NCBI RefSeq assembly: GCF_028275055.1
Contig: NZ_JAQCNJ010000056.1
Span: 1 to 50,463, forward strand
Origin: Haloplanus sp.
GTDB lineage: Archaea; Halobacteriota; Halobacteria; Halobacteriales; Haloferacaceae
Length of the DNA: 50,463 nt
Reading direction: 5' to 3'
The translations under genes were made by a program, and so were the position numbers. Below are positions 1 to 7,206 of this stretch, piece by piece; the first letter of the stretch is position 1; each line of letters begins with the position of its first letter. Below the pieces are notes generated by a model, which saw only the letters and a list, made by a program, of their open reading frames with translations, was not told where the DNA came from and made no database searches.

Positions 1-103
1 CAGACGGCGAAGCGCCGTTCTTTATGGTGTCCTGACAGTAACGCGAATCGCAAGACGGCGTCGGGGTGGACGTGTAGTGAAACGTAACGTTCTTGAGCTT
101 CAT
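1..103 (-). CDS. Unknown small protein, N-terminal part only
   Basis: An open frame starts with ATG at 103 and runs off the left edge without a stop (34 codons visible). The peptide begins MKLKNVTFHY and contains a C-x5-C pair (SCDSRYC); I do not recognise it. Unusually for this window the start has both a clear Shine-Dalgarno sequence (TAGGAG, about 7 nt before the ATG) and a TATA-like box about 26 nt upstream. Codon use is less GC-biased at third positions than in the neighbours. It is probably a real gene continuing outside the window, but the family cannot be judged from this fragment. Confidence 0.4.
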   Translation of the reverse strand, partial: MKLKNVTFHYTSTPTPSCDSRYCQDTIKNGASPS

Positions 104-108
104 TTATT

Positions 109-133
109 CTCTCCTAAGAAGAGCGTAAATTGG
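109..133 (-). promoter_or_regulatory. Promoter and palindrome before the truncated left-edge gene
   Basis: On the minus strand a TATA-like element (AATTTACG, about 126-133) lies about 26 nt before the ATG at 103. It is followed by a near-perfect 15-nt inverted repeat at 109-123 (CTCTCCTAAGAAGAG on plus) that also contains the Shine-Dalgarno sequence. A palindrome between TATA box and start codon could be an operator; that role is inferred. Confidence 0.35.
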
Positions 134-157
134 GGAGAGAGGGGCTGAAACGGGTGA

Positions 158-229
158 AGCCTAGGCCGGAATTTGAATCCGGGGTCTCGTCCTTACCAAG
201 GACGCGCTTTACCGCTAAGCTACCCAGGC
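158..229 (-). tRNA. tRNA-Thr (anticodon GGT)
   Basis: The reverse strand folds into a complete cloverleaf. The acceptor stem is GCCTGGG with CCTAGGC (one G-U pair), followed by discriminator U. The anticodon stem CGTCC/GGACG encloses loop TTGGTAA, giving anticodon GGT, which reads ACC/ACU threonine codons. The T-arm is CCGGA-TTCAAAT-TCCGG. No intron is visible and CCA is not encoded. A strong hairpin lies directly upstream and I see no clear TATA box of its own, so it may be transcribed with the gene upstream. Confidence 0.95.
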
Positions 230-233
230 ACGC

Positions 234-254
234 GACTCCGGTTTGGCCGGAGTC
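234..254. other. Perfect 8-bp hairpin between tRNA-Thr and the upstream gene
   Basis: GACTCCGG (234-241) and CCGGAGTC (247-254) form a perfect stem around a 5-nt loop. The hairpin sits 4 nt upstream of the tRNA on its strand and just after the stop of the gene at 272. It could be a processing or termination element; no U-tract follows it. Confidence 0.4.
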
Positions 255-271
255 GGTCTTAGACGTTTCGA

Positions 272-925
272 TTACGGGTCGGCGGCGGGGGAGGCGGCGT
301 CGCTACCGGCGAGCGTGAGGATGCGGTCGGCGGTGGCGTCCGTCAGCGCCGTTGGCGGCGGCAGGTCGGCGTCGCCCTCGCGGGCGAGTTCGGCCGCGTA
401 CGACAGGAGGTCGTCGCTGGGGTCGACACCCACGGCGGTCGTGCCGGCGGCGACGGCGAGCGCCAACACCTCCGCCTCGAGGTTGCGGTCGATCGCCGAG
501 GGGTCCGTGTCCGGTTCCCGGCGACGCGTCTGATCCCGGCCGAACGACCGAACCACCTCGACGGCGCGTTCGGCCGTTTCCGTCCGTGCGAGGATGTAGA
601 ACCCACGGGAGACGAACACGTCGGCGGCGAGAATGGCGAGATCGGCCTGTGTCGCGGCGCCGCCGCCGTCCGCCCACGGTTCGTCGTGGGCCAGCGACCT
701 GGTGAGCCGGAGTCCCTCGTAGATGAGCTGGACGCCGGCGCCGCGTCTGGCGACGCTGTCGACATCGACCGCCGTGTCGAAGGCGTCGGCGCTCACCAGC
801 GTGAGAACGCTGGGTGTCATCGAGGCGTCGTTGAGGCGGTCCCGAAGCATCTCGCCGAGCCGTTCGGGCTCGATATCGGCGAGCGTATCACGGGCGACAC
901 GCCGGGCCCGCACGGCATTGTCCAT
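272..925 (-). CDS. Conserved haloarchaeal protein, all-alpha, function unknown (DUF7114-like)
   Basis: This 217-residue acidic, predominantly helical protein has no signal peptide or membrane segment. I recognise it as a haloarchaeal conserved protein often found next to nadE (I believe DUF7114; the name is from memory). Residues about 90-130 (AILAADVFVSRGFYILAR and following) resemble the LAGD-x-x-S-x-x-Y-x-LLA stretch of the small, non-catalytic subunit of bacterial heptaprenyl diphosphate synthase, so an isoprenoid-synthase-like helical fold is possible. It has no DDxxD motif. The ATG at 925 is only about 10 nt from a TATA-like box at 931-939, so the real start may be a downstream GTG at 913 or 898. 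Its C-terminus is Ala/Asp-rich. Confidence 0.8.
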   Translation of the reverse strand: MDNAVRARRVARDTLADIEPERLGEMLRDRLNDASMTPSVLTLVSADAFDTAVDVDSVARRGAGVQLIYEGLRLTRSLAHDEPWADGGGAATQADLAILAADVFVSRGFYILARTETAERAVEVVRSFGRDQTRRREPDTDPSAIDRNLEAEVLALAVAAGTTAVGVDPSDDLLSYAAELAREGDADLPPPTALTDATADRILTLAGSDAASPAADP

Positions 926-930
926 CGACA

Positions 931-939
931 GTTTATATC
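931..939 (-). promoter_or_regulatory. TATA-like box for the 272-925 gene
   Basis: GATATAAAC on the minus strand is the best TATA match in the 75-nt gap after nadE. Its spacing predicts transcription starting near 910, inside the longest reading frame, which argues for a start codon downstream of the ATG at 925. Confidence 0.4.
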
Positions 940-1000
940 GGTGCGAAAGGCAAAGAGCTTTGGAAACGGGGGCCCCGGTGTGTCTCCGGAACGTCGCGGG

Positions 1001-1858
1001 CTACAGATGGAGCGCCTCGGGGGCCGGCGGCATCGATCGCTTGTGTGCGCTCCGTTCGTACAGCCCGACCACACGCTCGACCTGTTCGGCGGTCACGTCC
1101 AGTTGGCGGACCGTCGCCGCCGGTGAGAGCGGGCCGTCGATATGGAGCGCCAGAATGGCGTCGAGCGTGTCGTAGTCCAACCCCATCTCCCCTTCGTCCG
1201 TCTGGCCGGTCCACATCTCCGCAGACGGCGTTTTGTTCACCAGATCATCGTCGATGCCGACGTGGGCCGCCAACTGCCGCACCTGTTGTTTGTAGAGATT
1301 GCCGATGGGGTTGCAGTCGACCGCCTGATCGCCGTACTTGGTGAAATAGCCCGTGAGCGCCTCGCTCCGGTTGCCCGTCCCGAGAACGACCCGGTTCTCC
1401 GCATTGGCGACGAAGTAGTTGAGAACCGCTCGGATCCGGACCCGGACGTTGCCCGCGGCGGTCCGAAGCGGGTCGTCGTCCAGACGGTCGGCCGTCGTCT
1501 CGCTCGGGAACGCCTCGACAAGGGCGTCGTAGATCGGCTCGATGTCGATCACGTCGTACTCGATGCCGAGATCACGGGCCACGCGCTCGGCGTCGCTCAT
1601 ATTGTCGGCCGTGTTCACCTCGCCGGGCATCACGAGACCGTGGACGCCGTCGACCCCGACCGCCTCCACCGCGAGGTGGGCGGTAAGCGTGCTGTCGATA
1701 CCACCGGAGAGTCCGAGTACAGCCCCCTCGGCCCCCGCGTCGTCGACAACGGTCTCGACGAACGCGGTGAGGTGTTCGCGGGTCGCCTCCAACTCCGCCT
1801 CCGAGAGGCGGAGATCGAGCGGGGCCGACTCCTGCATAACAACGGATTCGTGGCTCAT
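1001..1858 (-). CDS. nadE: NH3-dependent NAD+ synthetase
   Basis: Catalyses ATP-dependent amidation of deamido-NAD to NAD+, the last step of NAD synthesis, in the cytoplasm. The 285-residue protein carries the adenine-nucleotide alpha-hydrolase pyrophosphate loop (LGLSGGIDSTLTAHL, about residues 48-62), the GTGNRSE motif near residue 165, the GYFTKYGD motif of NadE just after it, and a P2-type segment KTPSAEMW. No N-terminal nitrilase domain is present, so it should use free ammonia rather than glutamine. The ATG at 1858 is preferred over the TTG one codon earlier because a TATA-like box (GTATTTCAAA, 1881-1890) lies 28 nt upstream, fitting a leaderless or near-leaderless mRNA. Length is normal for archaeal NadE. 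Confidence 0.95.
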   Translation of the reverse strand: MSHESVVMQESAPLDLRLSEAELEATREHLTAFVETVVDDAGAEGAVLGLSGGIDSTLTAHLAVEAVGVDGVHGLVMPGEVNTADNMSDAERVARDLGIEYDVIDIEPIYDALVEAFPSETTADRLDDDPLRTAAGNVRVRIRAVLNYFVANAENRVVLGTGNRSEALTGYFTKYGDQAVDCNPIGNLYKQQVRQLAAHVGIDDDLVNKTPSAEMWTGQTDEGEMGLDYDTLDAILALHIDGPLSPAATVRQLDVTAEQVERVVGLYERSAHKRSMPPAPEALHL

Positions 1859-1880
1859 CAATTCTATTTACGAACGCCAG

Positions 1881-1890
1881 TTTGAAATAC
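1881..1890 (-). promoter_or_regulatory. TATA-like box of nadE
   Basis: GTATTTCAAA on the minus strand is centred about 28 nt upstream of the nadE ATG, the distance expected for a leaderless haloarchaeal gene. Confidence 0.5.
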
Positions 1891-1995
1891 CCTCTTGTCT
1901 CACGGGCTGAGTGAACGATCGTAGACATAACCCACTCAAAGTCGATGAAAATTTGATTATGCACCGCCGTGTCCGACGTGAGACGGGTCGTTCGA

Positions 1996-2016
1996 CGAAA
2001 CGCTACGTTCAAGTGG
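1996..2016 (+). promoter_or_regulatory. Stable-RNA promoter of tRNA-Gly
   Basis: A BRE-like CGAAA (1996-2000) is followed by GTTCAAGTG (2008-2016), resembling the TTTAAGT-type box A of haloarchaeal stable-RNA promoters. Its spacing places initiation a few nucleotides before the tRNA 5' end. Confidence 0.5.
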
Positions 2017-2041
2017 GGAGCGACGATATCGACGTGTGCGA

Positions 2042-2112
2042 GCGCCGTTGGTCCAGTGGTAGGACAGTGGCTTCCCAAGCCACTAGCCCGGGTTCAATTC
2101 TCGGACGGCGCA
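2042..2112 (+). tRNA. tRNA-Gly (anticodon CCC)
   Basis: A complete 71-nt cloverleaf. The acceptor GCGCCGT pairs with ACGGCGC and the discriminator is A. The anticodon stem GTGGC/GCCAC encloses TTCCCAA, giving anticodon CCC, which reads GGG. The T-loop is GTTCAATTC. No intron is present and CCA is not encoded. Confidence 0.95.
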
Positions 2113-2173
2113 CTTCTCCCACCCGTTTCATTCGCGGAAGCTCCGAACGAGACGTCCATATCCTCGCTTTTTA

Positions 2174-2878
2174 TCACTGCCGGTCGGTGACGACGCTCCG
2201 GAGCCGAGCGGTCGCGTCGGCGTCGAACCGCAGGACACGACGCCACCACGGCCCGTTCCCCGAATCGGCCGAGAGTTCGGTCACCAGCGGCCCCGGGGTT
2301 GCCCCCGACGCCGGCGCACTCACCGGCACCGCCCGGTCCAGCAGTCGGGACCGCTCATCCCCGGCGACCAACACTCTCGCGTCGACCGACTCGCGTTTGG
2401 CGTGGGCGTTGCTCGCAAACCGCTCGCGTTCCTCGGCACCGAGCGACCGGTACGTCTCGCCGGTGACGACTCGCTCGACGCGGAACTCCCCGATCAGGTA
2501 CGCACCCCACTCCGGGGGAAACTCGGGACGGTCGGCGGGGTCGCCCCGGAGCGAGAGTGTGGCGTAGAAAAAAAGCGAGTCGCCGGGATCGAGCGCCGAC
2601 AACGGGCCGGCTTTCACCCCGTGTTCGTCGCCGTAGGTGTAGTCGGTCGCGCCGTGAACACCCGCGAACTCGGGGTCGAGATGAACCCGGCGGTCGGCAA
2701 CCCCGGAGACGTCGACATCGAGGGGAAACGAAAGGTCGGCGTAGGTCGGCACGGGGTGGGCTGTCGGTTCGCGTTCCGGGATCGGGACGTACGCAAACCG
2801 GCCGTCCGGGCGGACGGGGCCGCGAAAGCCCGGCAGCGTGGTGTTCGCCCCGACGTTGATGGCGACGGCTCGGGCCAC
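2174..2878 (-). CDS. Nmad3-family putative nucleotide-modification protein
   Basis: The 234-residue protein opens with AINVGANTTLPGFRGPV followed by FAYVPIPE. I recognise this as the N-terminal signature of Nmad3 (nucleotide modification associated domain 3), a family predicted from gene neighbourhoods to act in DNA or nucleotide base hypermodification. A second conserved-looking block is LDPGDSLFFYATL near residue 105, followed by WGAYLIGEF. There is no signal peptide or membrane segment. The start is a GTG (2876-2878); an ATG is absent near the N-terminal signature. The neighbours (tRNA, acyltransferase) give no modification context, so it may be a stand-alone housekeeping copy. The function is a family-level prediction; the family assignment is from memory of the motif. 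Confidence 0.65.
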   Translation of the reverse strand: MARAVAINVGANTTLPGFRGPVRPDGRFAYVPIPEREPTAHPVPTYADLSFPLDVDVSGVADRRVHLDPEFAGVHGATDYTYGDEHGVKAGPLSALDPGDSLFFYATLSLRGDPADRPEFPPEWGAYLIGEFRVERVVTGETYRSLGAEERERFASNAHAKRESVDARVLVAGDERSRLLDRAVPVSAPASGATPGPLVTELSADSGNGPWWRRVLRFDADATARLRSVVTDRQ

Positions 2879-3353
2879 CCTATCGAGCGGGGAGACACCG
2901 AGTGACCGGGTCGTCGCCCTCGACCGGTTGCCCCCGACCGTCGCGGTTGCTCGTCACGGCGCGGAAGCGGTCGTCTGGCCCGGTCACCGCCGTCCGGATG
3001 CGACCGACCCCGCCCTCAACATCAAAACGGCGCCGGTCCCGGCGTGGCCGGGGACCGGTGGTGTCGCTTCCGGAACGGGCCCGGCGGAGGCGCTTGGCGA
3101 CGGGCGTCCCGGCGTGGCCGGCCGTTCTCCACGGTCGGTCGGGTCCGGCGGTGAGCGGTTCTGCGAGACCCTCGCCGTCGACATCGGTGACGGCGTCCGT
3201 GCACAACTCGCCGAGGTCAGCCGTCGACCCGCCCCGTCGGTCGCCTGGTGTCCGACCCGAACACGCCGCAACCGCCGCCGTCGCGCCGGGAGCCGTTATA
3301 TGGCGTCGTCGGTCCATGGGGACCCACCGGTCCTGAGCCTGAAAAACGGCCGG
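2879..3353. other. Gene-poor stretch between Nmad3 and the acyltransferase gene
   Basis: I find no convincing gene in these 475 bp. A 145-codon frame on the minus strand (2880-3317) ends one base before the Nmad3 start, but its product is Arg-rich with no recognisable motif. A TATA-like CCATATAAC (minus, about 3294-3303) could drive it or give Nmad3 a long leader. The phrase CCCGGCGTGGCCGG occurs twice (near 3035 and 3108). It may be decayed coding sequence. Confidence 0.3.
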
Positions 3354-4253
3354 CTAGTTCGGAGGCGTTCGGTCCCGCTCAAACTCGTCGAAGGCGTCGA
3401 AGTCATCCGGCAGATCGTACTCGATGCGACGGTCTTCGCGCCGATTCTCGCCCCCGGCGTCGAGGGGGGCCGCGGCGTCCTCCCATCCCGGCTTGACGCG
3501 GACGCTCTTTGCCGGCATCCCGACGGCGACGTGGTGGGCCGGCACGTCGCCTTGCACCACCGCGCGAGCGCCGACAACGGCGTTCTCCCCGACCTTCCTC
3601 CCGGCGCTCACCATCGCGTCGTACGTGACGCGGGCGTCGTCATTGACCATCGTGTGGTAGTTCCGAACCTCGGTCTGGTCGACGATGTCGTGGTCGTGGC
3701 TGTACACGTGAACGCCGTCGGAGATGGAGACGCGGTCGCCAACGGTGAGCCGCCCCCGGTCGTCGAGGTGGACGTCGTCGTGAACGACGACGTTGTCGCC
3801 GACCGAAAGGTTGTGGCCGTAGGTGAACGTGATCCTCTTGAAGAACCGACAGTCGTCGCCACACTCCTCGAACAGGTGGTCGGCGAGCATCCGCCGGAAT
3901 CGGAGCGCAAACTCGACGTTGTCGGCCATCGGCGTGGCGTCGAACTGTCGCCAGAGCCACTGGAGATACTTCGACTGCTTGAACCGCTTTTCGTCCTTCT
4001 CGGCGTAGTACTCGCTTTCCAGCGTGGCGTTACACGGGTCATACCCCTGCAGGCGAACGCGTTCGGCGGGCGACACCGACGCGCCGCCGGTCCACCGTTC
4101 GTACGCCTCGCGGTCCCCGAACAGGTCGACCAACACATCCTGTACGACCCGACACAGATCCTCCTCCGAGGAGAGTCGCTCGTCGACGTAGTCGATAAAC
4201 TCCCCGACGCCAGCGTTGGCCCCGGCGGGGAGCGAGACGTGTCGCTTCGTCAT
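3354..4253 (-). CDS. Left-handed beta-helix (hexapeptide repeat) acyltransferase
   Basis: The 299-residue protein has a helical N-terminal region (1-120) and a left-handed beta-helix core (about 125-245) of hexapeptide turns such as VGDNVVV, VGDRVSI, VGENAVV and ARAVVQGDVP, ending with the class signature VAVGMPAKSVRVKPGW. This is the architecture of the maltose/galactoside O-acetyltransferase group, which acetylates sugars or similar acceptors with acetyl-CoA at trimer interfaces. A candidate catalytic His lies in VYSHDHDIV. The N-terminal extension (EECGDDCRFFKRITFTYG) is longer than in plain maltose acetyltransferases, so the acceptor is not predictable. The charged C-terminal 50 residues fall outside the fold. 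ATG start; a single gene flanked by gaps of 475 and 90 bp. Confidence 0.8.
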   Translation of the reverse strand: MTKRHVSLPAGANAGVGEFIDYVDERLSSEEDLCRVVQDVLVDLFGDREAYERWTGGASVSPAERVRLQGYDPCNATLESEYYAEKDEKRFKQSKYLQWLWRQFDATPMADNVEFALRFRRMLADHLFEECGDDCRFFKRITFTYGHNLSVGDNVVVHDDVHLDDRGRLTVGDRVSISDGVHVYSHDHDIVDQTEVRNYHTMVNDDARVTYDAMVSAGRKVGENAVVGARAVVQGDVPAHHVAVGMPAKSVRVKPGWEDAAAPLDAGGENRREDRRIEYDLPDDFDAFDEFERDRTPPN

Positions 4254-4343
4254 CTCAGTTCTCGTACGCGGCGGCTTGTCAAATGGGTTCGGGTGTCTGG
4301 CGTCGAGGCCGCCCCCGAGCGGATCGATCGTCGGTTCGGGCGA

Positions 4344-5552
4344 TCAGACGAGTTCGTACACCGACGGTCCGGCGGTGACGACCACCCGCTCGCCGGCGAC
4401 CGCGAGACCGCCCGGAGCGTTGTCGACACCGCGTGTCCAGCGCACCTCCCCCGTTTCCGTGTCGTACGCACGGACCACGCCGGCGCTCCGGTCTTCGGTC
4501 CGTTCCCGTTCGCCGGCGACGACGAGCGTCTCCCCACCGACCACCGCGGTGATGGCCCCGAACCCGACCTCGTCGCGCCAGCGTGTCTCGCCGGTTGCGA
4601 GATCGAGAGCGATCACGCGTCCCGACCCGTCGCCGCGGGCCACCGCCGTGTAGCCGTTGTCGCCGACGATGGCGGGGGTGGAGACGTCGGTCCCGAAACG
4701 GCGTGGCTCCCAGAGGCGGTCGCCGATGTCGGCGTCGAGGGCGACGACGGCTCCCCCGTCTTCTGCGTATGACCCGACCACGAGTCGACCGTCGGTGACC
4801 GCCGGACGGTGCGGGAACCCCTCGACCGGGCCGGCGTCCCAGATCCGTTTTGTCCCCGCTTCGAGCCGGCGACCGAGACCCGGACGTTCCGCGTACGCGA
4901 CGGTGCCGGCGAGGGGTGCGTCCGCGGCGTACAACCGCCCTCCGGCGAGAACGGGCAACGATCCGTCGACCCGCCAGCCCCGCCCGCCGCCCGCGACGGC
5001 TCGAAGCGTTCCGTTTGCGACGCCGACATACACCTCACCCGCTCCGACGACCAGTCCGGTCGGGTCGCTACCACCCCCCTTGACGCCGAGGGGGACCCGG
5101 GCACGTTCTCGCAGGGTGCCGGCGCTGTGATCGACGACCGCCGGCTCCGGGGCCGGCCGAACCGTATGGAGGCGGCCGTCCGGGCCGAACCCCGCGAGCG
5201 TGGCCGGACCGACCGAGACGGCTTCGCCGCCACTCCCGTCCCGGAACGCCGCGGCGTCGGTCCCGGCGACGACGACGTGGTCGGGGCCGACGAGGGGGGC
5301 GAGGCGTGGCCGCCGGGTCGGCTCCGGAACGGACCCGACGGCGCTCACCGTCGGCGGGTGACGGGGCGGCTCCGCGTTCGGGTTGTGAGCGGTGCCTTCG
5401 GGGTCGTATCGGCGGAGCGGCCACGTGCCCGACTCCGGGGTCCAGGCGTCGAACGTGGCGCTTGCCCGGCCACGGTGTAGGCGGTAGGTGCCGTACGTGC
5501 CGGCCGTGGCGACGACTCCACTCAGCAGGTGACGGCGTGTGACGGAGGGCAT
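4344..5552 (-). CDS. Tat-exported PQQ-like beta-propeller protein
   Basis: The 402-residue protein begins MPSVTRRHLLSGVVATAG, a twin-arginine (Tat) signal with RR and a short hydrophobic core, so export across the membrane in folded form is expected. The rest consists of repeats with blades such as VVALDADIGDRLW, VIALDLATGETRW and VRAYDTETGEVRW, the AxDxxTGxxxW pattern of PQQ-like/Pyrrolo-quinoline repeats; the C-terminal half shows it best. No catalytic residues are evident and no lipobox Cys is present. Such proteins are usually scaffolds or binding proteins at the haloarchaeal cell surface. The ATG at 5552 is preferred because upstream in-frame starts (TTG at 5579) would displace the Tat motif from the N-terminus. 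Confidence 0.8.
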   Translation of the reverse strand: MPSVTRRHLLSGVVATAGTYGTYRLHRGRASATFDAWTPESGTWPLRRYDPEGTAHNPNAEPPRHPPTVSAVGSVPEPTRRPRLAPLVGPDHVVVAGTDAAAFRDGSGGEAVSVGPATLAGFGPDGRLHTVRPAPEPAVVDHSAGTLRERARVPLGVKGGGSDPTGLVVGAGEVYVGVANGTLRAVAGGGRGWRVDGSLPVLAGGRLYAADAPLAGTVAYAERPGLGRRLEAGTKRIWDAGPVEGFPHRPAVTDGRLVVGSYAEDGGAVVALDADIGDRLWEPRRFGTDVSTPAIVGDNGYTAVARGDGSGRVIALDLATGETRWRDEVGFGAITAVVGGETLVVAGERERTEDRSAGVVRAYDTETGEVRWTRGVDNAPGGLAVAGERVVVTAGPSVYELV

Positions 5553-5621
5553 CGGTTTGTCGTCCACGGCCGCCGACAAAAGCGGCGGTGGTGTCGGACC
5601 GCACGCTGCCGGGGGCGGAGC

Positions 5622-7076
5622 CTACGCGAGAAAGACGTGTCGCGGCCGGTCGACGAGCACGTCCCGTCCCCACGAGACGGCGTCTGAAAACTCGTCGGAG
5701 CCGAAAAAGGTCATCGCGTCCTCCCGCGAGCGCCACTGGCTGGCGATGAACATGTCGTTCTCGTTTTCGAGGTTGATCATCAGGTCCGTCTCGCCGTGTC
5801 CCTCCATGTCGGCCAACAGGCCGCCGATGGTTTCGAACTTCTCGACAAAGTCCTCCTGATAGTCGGGCTTGACCGTGTAGAACATCCCCATCGTCCCGAA
5901 GCCGGACCCCTCGCCGGCACGGCTAACGATCCCCGGGAGTTCCGAGAGAAAGCCCGCGGCGGTGTCGGCCGCGCTTGCGGTGTCCCAGATGCTCACGACC
6001 GCCCGCCGGTCCCGCCCGCGGGCGTCGTACACCGCGGTCTTGACGTGTGTGTCGTAGTGATCGAAGTTCGACCGGAGACCGTCGACCTCCTCGAACAACC
6101 CGTCGGCGCCGGCCTCGGAGTAGAGCACCGTCGCGTACACGTCCTTGCCGTGTGGCTTGCCCGCGTAGATGTCGAGATCCTCGAGTTCGCCACGGATGTC
6201 GTCTTCCTCCTCGGTCTCGTTCTCGCCGCCGTGGGTGTCACCCTCCTCGTGGACACGCTCATCGTCGCCGTGGCCGGTGTCCGCCTCGTCGGCCGGCACC
6301 GTCTCCCCGGCGAGAAACGCGGGCAGATCCTCGGGCGGGAACCGGCGACCGACGTAGAAGGGGCCGAACTCGCTGTAGCGGGCGCTGGCCTCGTCGTAGC
6401 GCATCTCGTAGACGATGTCTTTCAGTTCGGTCGGATCGTCGGCAAAGAGGGTGACCCCCCACTCCCAGTCGTCGAGCCCGACCGAGGAGGCAACGATCTG
6501 TTTCACACGCCCGCCGAACTCCCGGCCGTGTTCGCCGTGTTCCTCCATCATCTCTCGGCGGCGCTCGAAGGGCAGGTCGTACCAGTTGTCCTGTTCCCCC
6601 CGCTTGCGGCTCATCGGGTAGAAACTCGCGTAGCCGTCCGCGGGGATGTCGGGTTCGAGTTTCCCCTCGATATACTGTTTCAGGCCCGTGTCGACCTCCT
6701 CCTCGTCGTCGGCGAAGTAGTCGTCGGAGACGTAGCCGCTCACCTCGGTGACGGAGACGTAGGAGGTGGACTGTTCGGTGAACGCCCCGAGGGCCGTGCG
6801 GTTGAACCGGCGTTCGGCCGTCGAGAGGGCGTCGAGCGTCGGCCGCAGGTGGACGATCATCAAATCCGCCTTGTGACCGAGCGTCGAGAACACCGCGGAG
6901 GCCCCGTCGTCCGCGTCCGCCACCGCCTCGTGGCGCTCCAGATAGTCGATACCCTCCTCGGTCGCACGGTCTCGTTCCCGTTCGGGGGTGTCGCGCCACG
7001 ACGACCAGTCGATCCGGCGGAAGTCGTGCAGTACGTACCAGCCTTCGTCCGTCCGTGGTGGCTCGCGCATACGCAT
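5622..7076 (-). CDS. pitA: Chlorite-dismutase-like heme protein fused to ABM domain (PitA type)
   Basis: The 484-residue two-domain protein has residues 1-250 matching the chlorite dismutase/HemQ (coproheme decarboxylase) family. Signatures include FYPMSRKRGEQDNWYDLP near 152-170, the proximal-ligand segment EEHGEHGREFGGRVKQI, and GLDDWEWGVTLFADDP. Residues about 310-484 are an antibiotic-biosynthesis-monooxygenase-like ferredoxin fold (FETIGGLLADMEGH, FIASQWRSREDAMTFF). An acidic, His-containing linker (about 255-300) joins them. This fusion is the haloarchaeal PitA arrangement; related HemQ proteins convert coproheme to heme b. I infer heme binding or late heme synthesis. A second in-frame ATG at 7070 is equally possible. 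It is a single gene with 129 bp before the protease gene. Confidence 0.9.
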   Translation of the reverse strand: MRMREPPRTDEGWYVLHDFRRIDWSSWRDTPERERDRATEEGIDYLERHEAVADADDGASAVFSTLGHKADLMIVHLRPTLDALSTAERRFNRTALGAFTEQSTSYVSVTEVSGYVSDDYFADDEEEVDTGLKQYIEGKLEPDIPADGYASFYPMSRKRGEQDNWYDLPFERRREMMEEHGEHGREFGGRVKQIVASSVGLDDWEWGVTLFADDPTELKDIVYEMRYDEASARYSEFGPFYVGRRFPPEDLPAFLAGETVPADEADTGHGDDERVHEEGDTHGGENETEEEDDIRGELEDLDIYAGKPHGKDVYATVLYSEAGADGLFEEVDGLRSNFDHYDTHVKTAVYDARGRDRRAVVSIWDTASAADTAAGFLSELPGIVSRAGEGSGFGTMGMFYTVKPDYQEDFVEKFETIGGLLADMEGHGETDLMINLENENDMFIASQWRSREDAMTFFGSDEFSDAVSWGRDVLVDRPRHVFLA

Positions 7077-7206
7077 CCCTTGGAACCGATACGGTATGGA
7101 AGTTGCGCGTTCCGGCCGGCGGTGGCCCCGCCGCCCCGACGGTTTCGGTCATGGCCGGGCCGCTCCCTTCGAATCGGTCACAAACGGATCGCTCCCGTCG
7201 CCCGTC

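Noticed and set aside
158-229. tRNA-Thr as an attachment site for an integrated element
   Set aside because: There is no integrase nearby and no visible duplicate of the tRNA 3' end within the window.
2838-4772. 644-codon open frame on the plus strand
   Set aside because: It runs antisense to the Nmad3, acyltransferase and beta-propeller genes. The product has no family features; long antisense frames are common at this GC content.
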